Assembly: GCA_028821515.1 (NCBI GenBank)
Contig: JAPPGA010000007.1
Location: forward strand, 1 to 40,409
Source: Gammaproteobacteria bacterium
GTDB taxonomy: Bacteria > Pseudomonadota > Gammaproteobacteria > Pseudomonadales > Azotimanducaceae
Length of the DNA: 40,409 bases
Reading direction: 5' to 3'
Both the position numbers and the translations under genes were made by a program. The notes under the pieces were generated by a model. The model was not told the DNA's origin, did not search any database, and saw nothing but the letters and a program-made list of their open reading frames with translations. This document shows positions 1 through 8,719 of the stretch, piece after piece (the first letter of the stretch is position 1; every line of letters starts with the position of its first letter).

Positions 1-8
1 GTCGACGA

Positions 9-55
9 GCGGGGCCGGGCCGCAGGCGAGCCGAAGGCGCCGGCTGTGGGGCACT
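9..55. repeat. Dispersed GC-rich repeat, copy A
   Basis: This 47-base segment matches a segment at 10776-10824 almost base for base. The first 20 bases are identical, and after a 2-base length difference the stretch GGCGCCGGCTG-Y-GGGGCACT is shared again. It is followed at 53-66 by a perfect 14-bp palindrome, ACTTCCATGGAAGT. No recognisable protein is encoded between positions 1 and 209. Frame 1 is open to a stop at 160-162 but resembles nothing I know, so this could be either an intergenic repeat or the tail of a gene cut by the window edge. Confidence 0.6.
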
Positions 56-209
56 TCCATGGAAGTACGCATCCGCCGACGGGGAACGCCGGCACTTCCT
101 TACGCGTCAGCGGTCGGGGAAGCGCCCTTTCTGCAAGGGACACCCTCGCGCTCCGGGGCTGAGGGCTCCTGGCGGTAGGCGCACGCGAGGTGGGCGACAG
201 GTTTCGTGG

Positions 210-1205
210 CTACACGATCGCCCGCGCGAGCCCGTCCTCCGCCAGGTCACGCCAGAGGGCATCGGGGATATCGCAGGCAATGAGGTCCAGGTTGGTCTCG
301 ACCTCCTCAATCGAGCGGACACCGGGAATCACCGCCGCGACGGCGGCATGGCGCAACGGGTACCGCAGGGCCGCGGCGCGCGGATCCACGTCGTGGGATT
401 CGCACATGCGCCGGATTGCCTGGGCCTTCTGCCACACGTGGTCCGGCACTGGCCTGTAGTCATATGTTGCGGCGCGCCGATCGTCGGTGACGAGGACGCC
501 CGAGTTGTACGGTGCTCCGATGATGATGGAGACATGCCTTTCAAGGCACTTCGGAAGGAACGCGTCCAGGGGTTCCTGTTCCAGCAGCGTGAAGCGACCA
601 GCGAGCAGGAAACAGTCGACATCCATCATGTCCAGCACGCGGTCGCATACCTGCCACTCGTTGACGCCAAGGCCGATGGCGCGCACCACGCCCTGCTCCC
701 TAAGGGCGCGCAACGCAGGCAGTGCGCCCTTGCTCGCCGCTTCGAATATGCCGGGCTGCGCATCCCCGTGTGTCCAGACGTCGATGTCATGGCAGAGCAG
801 GATGTCGATCCGGTCGAGGCCCAGCCGTTTGAGACTCGACTCCATGGAGCGGTGGATGGCGTCGTAGGAATAGTCGTAGCGGATAGCGAAAGGTTCGCGG
901 TCGCGATGCCGTGGGAACCTTTCGCCCTCTTCTTGCGGCACAAGCAGGCGCCCCACCTTGCTGGATAGCGCGAACGCGTCCCGGGGCAGCTCCTGCAGCA
1001 CGCGGCCGACGCGCTTCTCGCTCAGGCCATGCCCGTAGAGCGGCGCCGTGTCGAAATAGCGAATACCGCCGTCCCAGGCGCGGCGCATGATCGCCGCCGC
1101 CCCATCTTCGGTGATGCGGTCGCCCACCGCGCCCAACGGGCCGCCCCCGAAGCCGAGCTCCGTAACCAGGGTATCCGTCGCGCCGATATTTCTTGTCTGG
1201 ATCAT
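210..1205 (-). CDS. Aldo/keto reductase, D-threo-aldose 1-dehydrogenase-like
   Basis: A 331-residue NAD(P)-dependent aldo/keto reductase with a TIM-barrel fold. The family's catalytic tetrad is visible: Asp52 and Tyr57 in FDTAPLYGHG, Lys83 in SSKVGR, and His139 in LLCHD. The N-terminal pattern RNIGATDTLVTELGFGGGPLG and the overall length fit the subfamily that includes L-fucose/D-threo-aldose 1-dehydrogenases, which oxidise sugars to lactones; the actual substrate is not shown. The reading frame is open further upstream to 1394, but the ATG at 1205 is preferred because it starts directly at the conserved beta-hairpin and is preceded by a weak GAGAA ribosome-binding site. It is transcribed away from the aspartic protease gene and stands alone. 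Confidence 0.88.
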   Translation of the reverse strand: MIQTRNIGATDTLVTELGFGGGPLGAVGDRITEDGAAAIMRRAWDGGIRYFDTAPLYGHGLSEKRVGRVLQELPRDAFALSSKVGRLLVPQEEGERFPRHRDREPFAIRYDYSYDAIHRSMESSLKRLGLDRIDILLCHDIDVWTHGDAQPGIFEAASKGALPALRALREQGVVRAIGLGVNEWQVCDRVLDMMDVDCFLLAGRFTLLEQEPLDAFLPKCLERHVSIIIGAPYNSGVLVTDDRRAATYDYRPVPDHVWQKAQAIRRMCESHDVDPRAAALRYPLRHAAVAAVIPGVRSIEEVETNLDLIACDIPDALWRDLAEDGLARAIV

Positions 1206-1454
1206 TGTTTTCTCATGCCACGCCTGGACGTACGTCGACACGCGCATCCAAGCCAAGGGCGGAAACAATAGGCCAAGGTTACCTTCCGGGCAATCGTTCG
1301 AGCGGTTTCCGAGGAACGCTGTCGGCGGACGGCGAGATGTCCGCCTTCGAAACGTCAATCTCCCACGCTGCTCCGGGTCAATTTCGCATTTCAACGCCTA
1401 GCGCTCGTCGATAACATGCAGGGTTTTCGGCAAACGACTGATCGAGGAATACTC
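1206..1454. other. Divergent intergenic region with a small hairpin
   Basis: About 250 bases separate the aldo/keto reductase start from the aspartic protease start and should carry both promoters. The only clear structure is a perfect 7-bp inverted repeat, GGCGGAC and GTCCGCC, with an 8-base loop at 1324-1345. I see no convincing -35/-10 pair. Confidence 0.35.
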
Positions 1455-1865
1455 ATGGGTCTCACCACAGCCAAGGTCGAACTCAGGAATCCTCGCCGTC
1501 CCGACCTGGCGCCGGTCACCATCGATGCGCTGGCGGACACCGGTTCGGACTACCTCTGCATTCCCGAGCACGTTCGCAGGTCGCTGGCCCTGGAGCAGGC
1601 CGACACGAAACGCGTCACGCTTGCCGACGGAACGTCACGCGCCGTCCCCTATGTGGGCCCGTTGCAACTTCGGTTCGGCACGCGCACGAGTTTCGTGGGC
1701 GCCGTGGTAATCGGTGATCAGCCGCTGCTAGGTGCGATCGCCCTGCAGGACATGGACCTGGTGGTGGTCCCGCAGACCCGCCAGGTCATCATCAATCCCG
1801 CGAGTCCCGATATCGCGACGGGGAGTGCCCGGGCGACTCCGCGCCGGGCCGTCAACGTGATTTAA
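1455..1865 (+). CDS. Small clan AA (retropepsin-like) aspartic protease
   Basis: A 136-residue single-domain protein with the aspartic protease signature ALADTGSDYLCIP, catalytic Asp at residue 28 in DTGS. A later hydrophobic-glycine segment, QPLLGAIALQDMDLVV, matches the second conserved element of bacterial retropepsin-like proteins. Such proteins are expected to act as homodimers, since each chain supplies one Asp. No signal peptide is seen, so it is probably cytoplasmic. The ATG at 1455 is chosen over the one at 1416 because GAGGAATACTC precedes it and the conserved fold starts just after it. The 3' end overlaps the convergent DUF6491-like gene by 14 bases. Physiological substrate unknown. 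Confidence 0.8.
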   Translation: MGLTTAKVELRNPRRPDLAPVTIDALADTGSDYLCIPEHVRRSLALEQADTKRVTLADGTSRAVPYVGPLQLRFGTRTSFVGAVVIGDQPLLGAIALQDMDLVVVPQTRQVIINPASPDIATGSARATPRRAVNVI

Positions 1866-2319
1866 GCGCCTCCTTCAGGAAGGCGATCTGCGCTTCGGTG
1901 ACAGGTTCGAACTCCGGCAATCTGCAGCGCGGTCCCCAGAATCCATCGGCGGGTCCCATTCCATACAGCCCCTGGATCGTGTCGTTCGCGCAGATGTGCA
2001 TGGATCGGCGCTCCACGCGTGTCAGACCATTCCTCCGCAAACCCGGACACCGGTGCTTGAACTGCACGACGTACTTCTTGCCCCCGCGAAGATGAAAGGC
2101 GATCAACCGCTCGCTCAGGACCTCGGTGCGATCAATACGGCCCGACACGAGGCAACGCTTTGACTCGCTGTAACCGCCCTCTTCCGGACCCGCAAGGATT
2201 TGGGCTATGACGGAGTCCAGGTCGGATTCCTTCTCTGGTGCCTCATTCACCTCGTCCGCCGCGCCAGCCCCGCCCAGCACAAGGATGGCCGCAACGGAGA
2301 TGAGTGTCGTTGCCTTCAT
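1852..2319 (-). CDS. Secreted DUF6491-like protein, copy 1
   Basis: A 155-residue protein with a Sec signal peptide (MKATTLISVAAILVLGGAGA, cleavage near residue 20). Four cysteines at about residues 56, 91, 110 and 132 sit in the contexts KRCLVS, RCPGL, HICANDTI and GPRCRL. This spacing, the CPGL motif and the C..DTI element resemble the DUF6491 family of small envelope proteins of unknown function. The cysteines may form two disulfides, which is inference. The start overlaps the stop of the upstream gene in an ATGA, so the two are translationally coupled, and the two proteins are clearly paralogous. Confidence 0.7.
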   Translation of the reverse strand: MKATTLISVAAILVLGGAGAADEVNEAPEKESDLDSVIAQILAGPEEGGYSESKRCLVSGRIDRTEVLSERLIAFHLRGGKKYVVQFKHRCPGLRRNGLTRVERRSMHICANDTIQGLYGMGPADGFWGPRCRLPEFEPVTEAQIAFLKEALKSR

Positions 2320-2864
2320 GGCCCGGAGCCCGGATCACCGCCTCGGGCGGCGCGCAGGCTCTCGACCTGCGCTTCATCGATTTTCTCGAACTTTCCCAGC
2401 GTACAGGACGTCGACTCGGGGAACCCCGACCGGGGCCGGCCGCGAAAGCGGTCATGCTCGCAGACCCGGCTGCCGTGTGATTCGACGGTCGGGATCATTT
2501 CCCAGCTCAGGCCTCGGCAGCGAGTCAACAGGCGATTGAGCCAAACGCCCCTGCGGCCGTGAAAGAGCAGGGTCTTGTCGTCGAGAACCTCCACGCCGTC
2601 GTAGCTCCTGGTGGAAATGCAGTTCTGGCTGGTCCGATAGGCATCATCTTCCAGAGGGTTGGCCAGGATCGTTTCGACATCGAGCGCCGCATCGTCCTGC
2701 GCCGCATCGTCCTCTGCCCGTTCATCCCCGGCAGCAGCCGCCAGTTGCGCTGGGCCCGACGCCAGCAGAATGACCGACAGAATCGCGCGGCATATGCGCA
2801 ACCGGGCGTCCGCCAGCTTCCCCAAGGGCAACCGGCGCTTAAGGGTCACCGAACTTCGCGACAT
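2316..2864 (-). CDS. Secreted DUF6491-like protein, copy 2
   Basis: A paralogue of the downstream gene, about 182 residues from the chosen start. It has a hydrophobic export segment (RAILSVILLASGPAQLAAA) followed by an acidic Asp/Glu/Ala linker. The four cysteines are kept in the contexts QNCIST, TRCRGL, RVCEHD and TSCTLG, but the FWGP motif of copy 1 is missing. The frame is open to 2966; ATGs at 2864 and 2876 are both possible, and neither has a strong ribosome-binding site. The signal segment lies about 25 residues in, which is long, so the start remains uncertain. Function unknown. Confidence 0.65.
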   Translation of the reverse strand: MSRSSVTLKRRLPLGKLADARLRICRAILSVILLASGPAQLAAAAGDERAEDDAAQDDAALDVETILANPLEDDAYRTSQNCISTRSYDGVEVLDDKTLLFHGRRGVWLNRLLTRCRGLSWEMIPTVESHGSRVCEHDRFRGRPRSGFPESTSCTLGKFEKIDEAQVESLRAARGGDPGSGP

Positions 2865-2982
2865 GTCCAGTACCATGGCGACGTCGAAAGTGCCTGTTGC
2901 CTGCGAGTTTACAAGTTCCCGAAGAAAGCGGCTACGGATCGCGTGGCCGTCGGGCGCCCCCCACACCAGCTACCGTGTACGT

Positions 2983-4479
2983 TCATGCCTGGAGGCGGTC
3001 GATCGCTCCGTACCGCCGGGCCACGTGGGCGAGGAAGGCATCGGTCCGCAACGGGGCGCCCGTCGCCTCCTCCAGTATTTCCATGGTGGACTTCGCGCTT
3101 GCCTGCGTGTGGACGTTGCGCCTGAGCCAGACCAGCAACGGTTCGAATTCTCCCTGGCCGATGCCATCGGCGGCCCCCGCCGCGCACGCTGCCGCGAACA
3201 ACTGCGCCGCCGTCAGGGCGCCCAGCGTGTAGGTCGGGAAATACCCGATCAGGCCAGTGAACCAATGCACGTCCTGCATGCAGCCGTCCCGGTCGTTTCC
3301 GGCAGTCCTTAAGTCCAGGTACTCCGTCATCTTCGCATCCCAGGCGTCGGGGATGTCGGTCACGCGCATCGACCCGCTGACGAGGTCCTGTTCCAGTTCA
3401 TATCGGAGAATGACGTGCATGGGATAAGTCACCTCGTCGGCGTCCACCCGGATGAACCCACGCTCAACGCGAGTCGCGGCGCGATGCAGGTTTTCCGCCG
3501 ACCATGCCGGGTCGTTGTCATCGGCGCCCAGGGACTCTCGCACAATGGGCGCCGCGTACCGCAGGAAATCAAGGCTGCGGCAAACCTGCATTTCCATCAG
3601 GAGGGACTGGCTCTCGTGCAACGCCATGCCGCCTGAACTGCCCACGGGTTGACGGCGCCAATCGACCGGCAATCCCTGTTCGTACATCGCGTGACCGGTC
3701 TCGTGCAATACGGCAAACATGGATTCGAGAAACGCCTGCCGGTTGTAGCGTGTCGTGATTCGCGTGTCGTCCGGGTCGCCGCCGCAAAACGGGTGGTGAC
3801 TGGTATCGAGTCGGCCCCGCTCGAAATCGAACCCAATTCGTTCCATCAGGTTCCGCCCCAACGCCGCCTGCTGCGCATCGGTGAAGGGTCCCGGCATAGG
3901 CAGTGCATCGCGCTGCGTCCCGAGTGCCGTGTCGATCAGCGCAGGCAACGCTCGCTTCAGCTTCTCGAAGACCGGATCGATGCTCGACCGGCTCATGCCC
4001 GGCTCGAATTCATCCATCAGCGCATCGTAGGGGTCCATTCCGAGGGCATCGCCCAGGGCCTCTCCCCGGCGTCGAATGAGTTCGACAACGCGATGCAGGG
4101 GTTCCACCATGGCGTTCCAGTCGTTGTCCGAACGCCGGACACGCCACGCCTGTTCACAACGCGCCGTCTCCCGGCTGAATTCCACGACAAGCGCTTCCGG
4201 CACAGCGCGCGCCCGGCGCCAGAGGCGCCGAATCTGGCGCACATTGGCGCGTTCCCATTCATCGAGTTCCGACTCTTGCGACGCCGCATCCGACCACTCT
4301 CCGACGCACGGATCGGAAATCATTGTGTGAACGACACCGGCAAGAGTAGCCAGGGAGTCTGCCCGGCCCGATCCGCCGCCGCGAGGCATCATGACCGCTT
4401 CGTCCCAGGACAGCATGGATTGCGCATGCTGCAGGTCGCCGATCCTTCGGAAATGGCCATGCAAGGCGCGATAGCTCAT
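2983..4479 (-). CDS. M32-family metallocarboxypeptidase (carboxypeptidase Taq type)
   Basis: A 498-residue cytoplasmic zinc carboxypeptidase that removes C-terminal residues from peptides. The zinc site is the HEXXH motif HETGH at residues 259-263, with the downstream glutamate in HESQS at about 289. Other family landmarks are the N-terminal SMLSWDEAVMMP, the TSHHPF segment and DVRITTRYN-like DTRITTRYN. The length matches the family (about 500 residues). The start ATG overlaps the stop of the upstream serine hydrolase gene (ATGA at 4476-4479), so the two are co-translated. A role in turnover of peptides is known for the family; the coupling to a beta-lactamase-fold hydrolase suggests joint processing of peptides or esters, which is inference. 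Confidence 0.92.
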   Translation of the reverse strand: MSYRALHGHFRRIGDLQHAQSMLSWDEAVMMPRGGGSGRADSLATLAGVVHTMISDPCVGEWSDAASQESELDEWERANVRQIRRLWRRARAVPEALVVEFSRETARCEQAWRVRRSDNDWNAMVEPLHRVVELIRRRGEALGDALGMDPYDALMDEFEPGMSRSSIDPVFEKLKRALPALIDTALGTQRDALPMPGPFTDAQQAALGRNLMERIGFDFERGRLDTSHHPFCGGDPDDTRITTRYNRQAFLESMFAVLHETGHAMYEQGLPVDWRRQPVGSSGGMALHESQSLLMEMQVCRSLDFLRYAAPIVRESLGADDNDPAWSAENLHRAATRVERGFIRVDADEVTYPMHVILRYELEQDLVSGSMRVTDIPDAWDAKMTEYLDLRTAGNDRDGCMQDVHWFTGLIGYFPTYTLGALTAAQLFAAACAAGAADGIGQGEFEPLLVWLRRNVHTQASAKSTMEILEEATGAPLRTDAFLAHVARRYGAIDRLQA

Positions 4480-5684
4480 GGAGTCACCCCGTTCGAAAAC
4501 CGCAGGCGATCCACCGCGCGTACCGCGGCGCCCGCGAGACGCGGCAAGCGTGAGTAGGCACCGGTCGAAGCGGCGCCGCTATTCACGACCATCGCCACCG
4601 CGAGGTTTCGCGACGGGTCGCAAAAGGCACCGCTGCTGCCATAGCCATAGTGACCGAAGGCGTCGGGGACGCGCGAACCGAGAACGAAGGCGCGGTGATA
4701 GCCCAGACGCCACTGCATCGGCACGAACAGCACCTTGTCGCGGCCCCGGTTTTGCACCCGCCCGATCTCGGCGACCGTCGCGCGCGACAACAGCGACGCC
4801 CCATCGAGTTCACCGCCGTTGGCGATCATGGCATACATCCTCGCCAAGGCGCGCGCCGTAAAGTGGCCGTTGGCCGCCGGTATGACCGCGGCGGCGACCG
4901 CTTCGCCGTTCCAGTCGAAGGGTTCCGAAAAGGGCATGAGCGAAGCCCGGAACTCGGGTAGTTCGATTCCCGCGGCGCTCAGTACCGTCTCGATACGTTC
5001 CCTGACCGTCGCTCGCCAATCGTCGACCGGCAGTTCCGGCGGCTCGACCCGCGCATCCAGCAAGGTCGCCCGGCGCGCCATCGCATCCGGCGGCATGCCG
5101 ATGAACATGCCTTCGAGGCTCAGCGGTTCCACCAGTTCCTCCCGCAGCACCTGCTGAAAAGGCCGCTGGGCAATCGACTCGATCAGCCCGCCCGCCAGCC
5201 AGCCATAGGTCAGTGCGTGATAGCCATGCATGGCGCCCGGGACGTGAACGGGAGCGGCGTTCGCGACGACCTCGATCATGTGTTCCCAATCGAGCATCTC
5301 GTCGGGGTGTTCCACCATGTCCGCGATCCGATAGAGTCCCGCCTCATGGCAAAGCAGTTGGCGTATGGTGACGGAGTCCTTTCCCTGGGCTCCGAACTCC
5401 GGCCAATGCCGGGTAACCGGGTCGTCGTAAGCCGCCCGTCCCTGCTCGACCAGGATGTGCAGGAGCGTCGAAGCCACACCCTTGGTAGTGGAGAACGAAA
5501 GGCAGACCGTGTCCTCACGCCAGGGGCTGCCCTCGCCATCTCGCGACCCGCCCCAGAGGTCTACGACGCAACGCCCGCGGTGGTACACGCAGACGGCGGC
5601 GCCGCCCCTTCCCGACCGGGGAATTCCCCGTCTGAGCGTCGATGCGACCTCCGCGAATTCCGGATGGACCGTTCCTTCCAGCAT
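4476..5684 (-). CDS. Serine hydrolase of the class C beta-lactamase / EstB-LACTB fold
   Basis: About 402 residues with the beta-lactamase-related serine hydrolase layout. The nucleophile motif is SFSTTKG (S-x-x-K type), followed by the tyrosine element YHALTYGWLAGG and the late glycine-rich FGHYGYGSSGAF, which replaces the KTG box. Members include esterases, D-aminopeptidases and LACTB-like peptidases; the reaction here cannot be decided. There is no signal peptide, so it is probably cytoplasmic. The ORF can begin at a GTG at 5687 or the adjacent ATG at 5684; the ATG is taken. The gene leads a two-gene operon with the M32 carboxypeptidase. Confidence 0.87.
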   Translation of the reverse strand: MLEGTVHPEFAEVASTLRRGIPRSGRGGAAVCVYHRGRCVVDLWGGSRDGEGSPWREDTVCLSFSTTKGVASTLLHILVEQGRAAYDDPVTRHWPEFGAQGKDSVTIRQLLCHEAGLYRIADMVEHPDEMLDWEHMIEVVANAAPVHVPGAMHGYHALTYGWLAGGLIESIAQRPFQQVLREELVEPLSLEGMFIGMPPDAMARRATLLDARVEPPELPVDDWRATVRERIETVLSAAGIELPEFRASLMPFSEPFDWNGEAVAAAVIPAANGHFTARALARMYAMIANGGELDGASLLSRATVAEIGRVQNRGRDKVLFVPMQWRLGYHRAFVLGSRVPDAFGHYGYGSSGAFCDPSRNLAVAMVVNSGAASTGAYSRLPRLAGAAVRAVDRLRFSNGVTP

Positions 5685-5714
5685 CACCCACGTTCCAATG
5701 GTTCAACGGAAAAA

Positions 5715-5729
5715 GTTTCCCACGGAAAC
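5715..5729. promoter_or_regulatory. Operator-like dyad GTTTCC-N3-GGAAAC
   Basis: A perfect 6-bp inverted repeat with a 3-base centre lies in the 143-bp gap between the divergent serine hydrolase and CoA-transferase genes, about 30 bp from the hydrolase start. A CATAAT at 5756-5761 could be a -10 box for the CoA-transferase, but no good -35 accompanies it. The regulator is unknown. Confidence 0.3.
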
Positions 5730-5787
5730 CACCTAAAGTCGCGCACCGGATGAGGCATAATCACCAAAGCCGACTGCCTCCGCGCCT

Positions 5788-5823
5788 GACCTCCCTGCCC
5801 GACCTCTCTGACTGACCTCTCTG
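5788..5823 (+). repeat. Three tandem 13-bp repeats before the CoA-transferase start
   Basis: GACCTCYCTG occurs three times at 5788, 5801 and 5814 with an exact 13-bp period. The last copy ends 4 bases before the ATG at 5828. The repeats occupy the place where a ribosome-binding site should be, and no Shine-Dalgarno sequence is visible. Confidence 0.75.
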
Positions 5824-5827
5824 AAAA

Positions 5828-8260
5828 ATGACGAGCGCATTCAATGGACTTCGAGTGGTGGACCTGTCCGACCGGCTCTCCGGCGCTTTCGCCGCACGGC
5901 TGTTCGGGGATTTCGGCGCGGACGTCATATTGGCGGAACCCCCGGAAGGCCACCCGCTGCGTTCCGAACCGCCGTTCCTCGACAACCGCCCCGGGATCGA
6001 GCGCAGTGTCGCGCATGCCTATGTGAACTGGAACAAGCGCTCGGTCGTCATCGACGGCCGGGATGCGCTCGATGACCTCGTGGCCGCCGCGGACATCGTC
6101 GTCACGACCCACGATGCGCCAGCCCTTCCGAAGCTCTCGCCAGATGCAGTACACCTATCCGTCACCCCACACGGCCGGGAACACCCGCTGGCCGGGAGAG
6201 CGGGGAACAACCTTACCGCGAGCGCCCGCGTTGGCTGGTCCTTCATCAATGGCTATCGCGGCGAACCGCCGTTGCGGATGCCATTGGACCAGGCCGGCAT
6301 GGTCGGCGGCGTGACCGGGTTCATCGCCGCCGCGGCGGCCCTGCGTCGCCGGGCCGCCCTGCCCGCCGCCGAACGGGTAGACGTGAGCGAACTTGAGGCG
6401 TTCGCATTGACGGTGCATCCCTGGGGGGTCGCCGCCGTATATGACGTCCAGGGCACGACCGTGGGACCCGTCGGCGGGCGGCCTCGGGGCCGACCCGGAC
6501 CGCTCTGGGACCTCGCCGATGGGCGGATGTCCTTCGCGCTGGGTGACTTCCGCAACTGGACAAGGGCGATGGAAGTCATGGACCTGCCGGAATTCGGCCG
6601 TCTTGAGGAACTCGTGCCGGATATGGGCCGGCATTCGCAGGACCTTCGGGGAGTGCGCCAGGCGATGACCCGAACGCTCCCCGAACTCGATCGCTGGCCC
6701 GTATTCCATGCACTGGCGGAGTTGCGCTGCGTCATCGGCGTCATGCAGGACATCGACGACATCGTCAGCAACGAACAACTCATCGCGCGAGACTTCATTG
6801 TCGACACGCGTATCGAAGACAAGGTAGTTCGAGCTGCCGGTCCACCAGCCAGGCTTTCACCTGCTCCCTGGCAACTTCGCCGGCCCGCGCCCCGTCTCGG
6901 CGCCCACAAGGATGAGATCGAACGGGAAACGGCGGCAGCACGTTCACCTGCTGAGGCCAATGTCGACGCCGACCCGCTGCATGCGGACGCGACCTGCGCC
7001 GACGCCGGGCCGCTCAGCGGTATTCGGGTGTTGAGCTTCAGCCAGGCGTGGTCCGGCGCGTTCGCGACCGAACTGCTTGCCCTGCTGGGCGCGGACGTGG
7101 TCCAGGTCGCGTCGCTCGACCGGCCCGACGTGTTCCGGCGGGTGCACAACCGGGTTCCCCGGGGGGTCGTGAACTCCGAACGCGTGCAGCATCCGCTCAA
7201 CACGCAGGGTCTGTACAACTCCGTGAACCTGCACAAGCGTGAGGTGACCATGGACCTCAAGCACCCGCGCGGGATGGACATGCTCTGGAAGCTGATGCCC
7301 CGATTCGACATCCTGGTCGACAACTTTCGCCCCGCGGTGATGCCGTCCTGGGGCATCACCCTGGAGAAACTGCACAGCCTGCGGCCCGGCATGATCTGGG
7401 CGTCCGTTTCGGCCTACGGTGAGAACGGCCCATACCGGGAATATCCGGGCAACGGCACGACCACCGAGCCGATGGCCGGCTTCTCGTCGCTTCACGGCTA
7501 CGAAGGCGACTCCGGCACGAATTCGGGCGGCCTCTATCCCGACCCCGTGGCCGGGTACTTTCTTGTCGCGACGATCATGGCTGCGCTTCGCCAGCGCGAT
7601 CGTACCGGTGAGGCGCAGCGCGTGGACCTCTCGATGATGGAGGCGGTCGCCGTAGTCTGCGGCGAGGCAACCCTCGAATACGACGCCACCGGGGCCCTTC
7701 CCCGCCCGCAGGGCAACCATCACCGGCGAATCGCGCCACACAACCACTATCGGACCGGGGACGGCGAGTGGCTGGCACTGGCCGCCGAGACGGATGCCGC
7801 ATGGGACGCGCTGGCGGCCCACATCGCGGACCCCCGACTCAAGGACGCCCGCTTCTCCACCATGGCATTGCGAAAGGAAAACGAATCGGAACTGGATGCG
7901 CTCATCGGCGAGTGGTGCAAGGCACGGGAAGCCGACGAGGCGGAGCGTTCCCTTGGTGCGCTCGGCATCGCCGCCGCAAGGGTCGTTCCCCTGTACGAGT
8001 TGTACTCCCGGCCGGACCCGAACTCCCTTGCCTCGGGTTTCATCTCCGAAATCGATCACCCCGAGACCGGCAGGACCTGGCTGCCGGGACGTCCATGGCG
8101 ACTCTCCGCCGGACCACAGGCTCCGATCCGTCCCGCCCCCTGTGTCGGTCAGCACAGCCGGGAAGTGCTTGCCGAAGAACTGGGCGTGGACGACACGGAG
8201 TACGAAGCGCTCGTGGCGGCCGGCATCACCGGCACACTCGACGATGTTCGGACCCGGTGA
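5828..8260 (+). CDS. Tandem-fused CaiB/BaiF family CoA-transferase (two complete domains)
   Basis: An 810-residue protein made of two class III CoA-transferase domains, roughly residues 1-365 and 395-810, each about the length of a normal single-domain enzyme. Both begin with the family's opening strand and helix (GLRVVDLSDRLSGAFAARLFGDFGADV, shortened here: LRVVDLS; and GIRVLSFSQAWSGAF). The catalytic aspartate of the family appears in both: Asp185 in RVDVSELE and Asp600 in RVDLSMME. Domain 2 also has DNFRPAVM and the glycine-rich YGENGPYREYPG, while domain 1 has lost much of this region. The enzyme would move CoA between carboxylic acids; natural dimers of this family are interlocked, so the fusion may encode both subunits. 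Substrate unknown. A degraded enoyl-CoA hydratase gene lies immediately downstream on the other strand. Confidence 0.9.
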   Translation: MTSAFNGLRVVDLSDRLSGAFAARLFGDFGADVILAEPPEGHPLRSEPPFLDNRPGIERSVAHAYVNWNKRSVVIDGRDALDDLVAAADIVVTTHDAPALPKLSPDAVHLSVTPHGREHPLAGRAGNNLTASARVGWSFINGYRGEPPLRMPLDQAGMVGGVTGFIAAAAALRRRAALPAAERVDVSELEAFALTVHPWGVAAVYDVQGTTVGPVGGRPRGRPGPLWDLADGRMSFALGDFRNWTRAMEVMDLPEFGRLEELVPDMGRHSQDLRGVRQAMTRTLPELDRWPVFHALAELRCVIGVMQDIDDIVSNEQLIARDFIVDTRIEDKVVRAAGPPARLSPAPWQLRRPAPRLGAHKDEIERETAAARSPAEANVDADPLHADATCADAGPLSGIRVLSFSQAWSGAFATELLALLGADVVQVASLDRPDVFRRVHNRVPRGVVNSERVQHPLNTQGLYNSVNLHKREVTMDLKHPRGMDMLWKLMPRFDILVDNFRPAVMPSWGITLEKLHSLRPGMIWASVSAYGENGPYREYPGNGTTTEPMAGFSSLHGYEGDSGTNSGGLYPDPVAGYFLVATIMAALRQRDRTGEAQRVDLSMMEAVAVVCGEATLEYDATGALPRPQGNHHRRIAPHNHYRTGDGEWLALAAETDAAWDALAAHIADPRLKDARFSTMALRKENESELDALIGEWCKAREADEAERSLGALGIAAARVVPLYELYSRPDPNSLASGFISEIDHPETGRTWLPGRPWRLSAGPQAPIRPAPCVGQHSREVLAEELGVDDTEYEALVAAGITGTLDDVRTR

Positions 8261-8629
8261 TCAGGTCCCCGTAAACCTCGCGTCACGCTTTTCGCGAAAC
8301 GCCCGGGAACCTTCCGCGGCGTCGCGCGTCTGCGAGGCGGCAGCCTGCAGCCTCGCCTCGATGTCGAACTGCTGCTCGTAAAGCGCCGTCCCAGGTGGAC
8401 CAGTAAGCGTGACGGATCATGCCCAGGGACTTGGGTCCTGCCGCGAGCTTTTCCGCGATCTCCATGGCACCCTCCATGAGCGCATCGTTGTCCTCGTACA
8501 ACCTGTTCACCAGGCCCCACTGAAGGCCTCCAGCATTGCATCGTCGACGGCGTTCAGCGCCTCGGGGCGGTTCAGGGTCATTACCGCAACCGCCCCGTCG
8601 ATGTCGAGCGATACATTCCTGAATTCCAT
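8261..8629 (-). pseudogene. Decayed enoyl-CoA hydratase/isomerase gene
   Basis: Three frames together give recognisable pieces of a crotonase-family protein. From an ATG at 8629 comes the N-terminal beta-strand region MEFRNVSLDIDGAVAVMTL and NRPEALNAVDD, which runs into a stop at 8507. A second frame then supplies GLVNRLYEDNDALMEGAMEI and the helix GPKSLGMIRHAYW down to about 8395. The third frame gives the family C-terminus: YEQQFDIEARLQAAA, then EGSRAFREKRDARFTG and a stop at 8261. Intact members are about 260 residues; only about 120 remain, and the central part containing the oxyanion hole and active-site glutamate is missing. This indicates one internal deletion plus frameshifts. Confidence 0.82.
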
Positions 8630-8719
8630 GGCGGGCCTTCTGCACGATGCCGCGCGGCACTCTACCGCGGGCGGGTTCCACAGCACGAAGGCCCGCGGGT
8701 TTCTGCAATAATCCGAACA

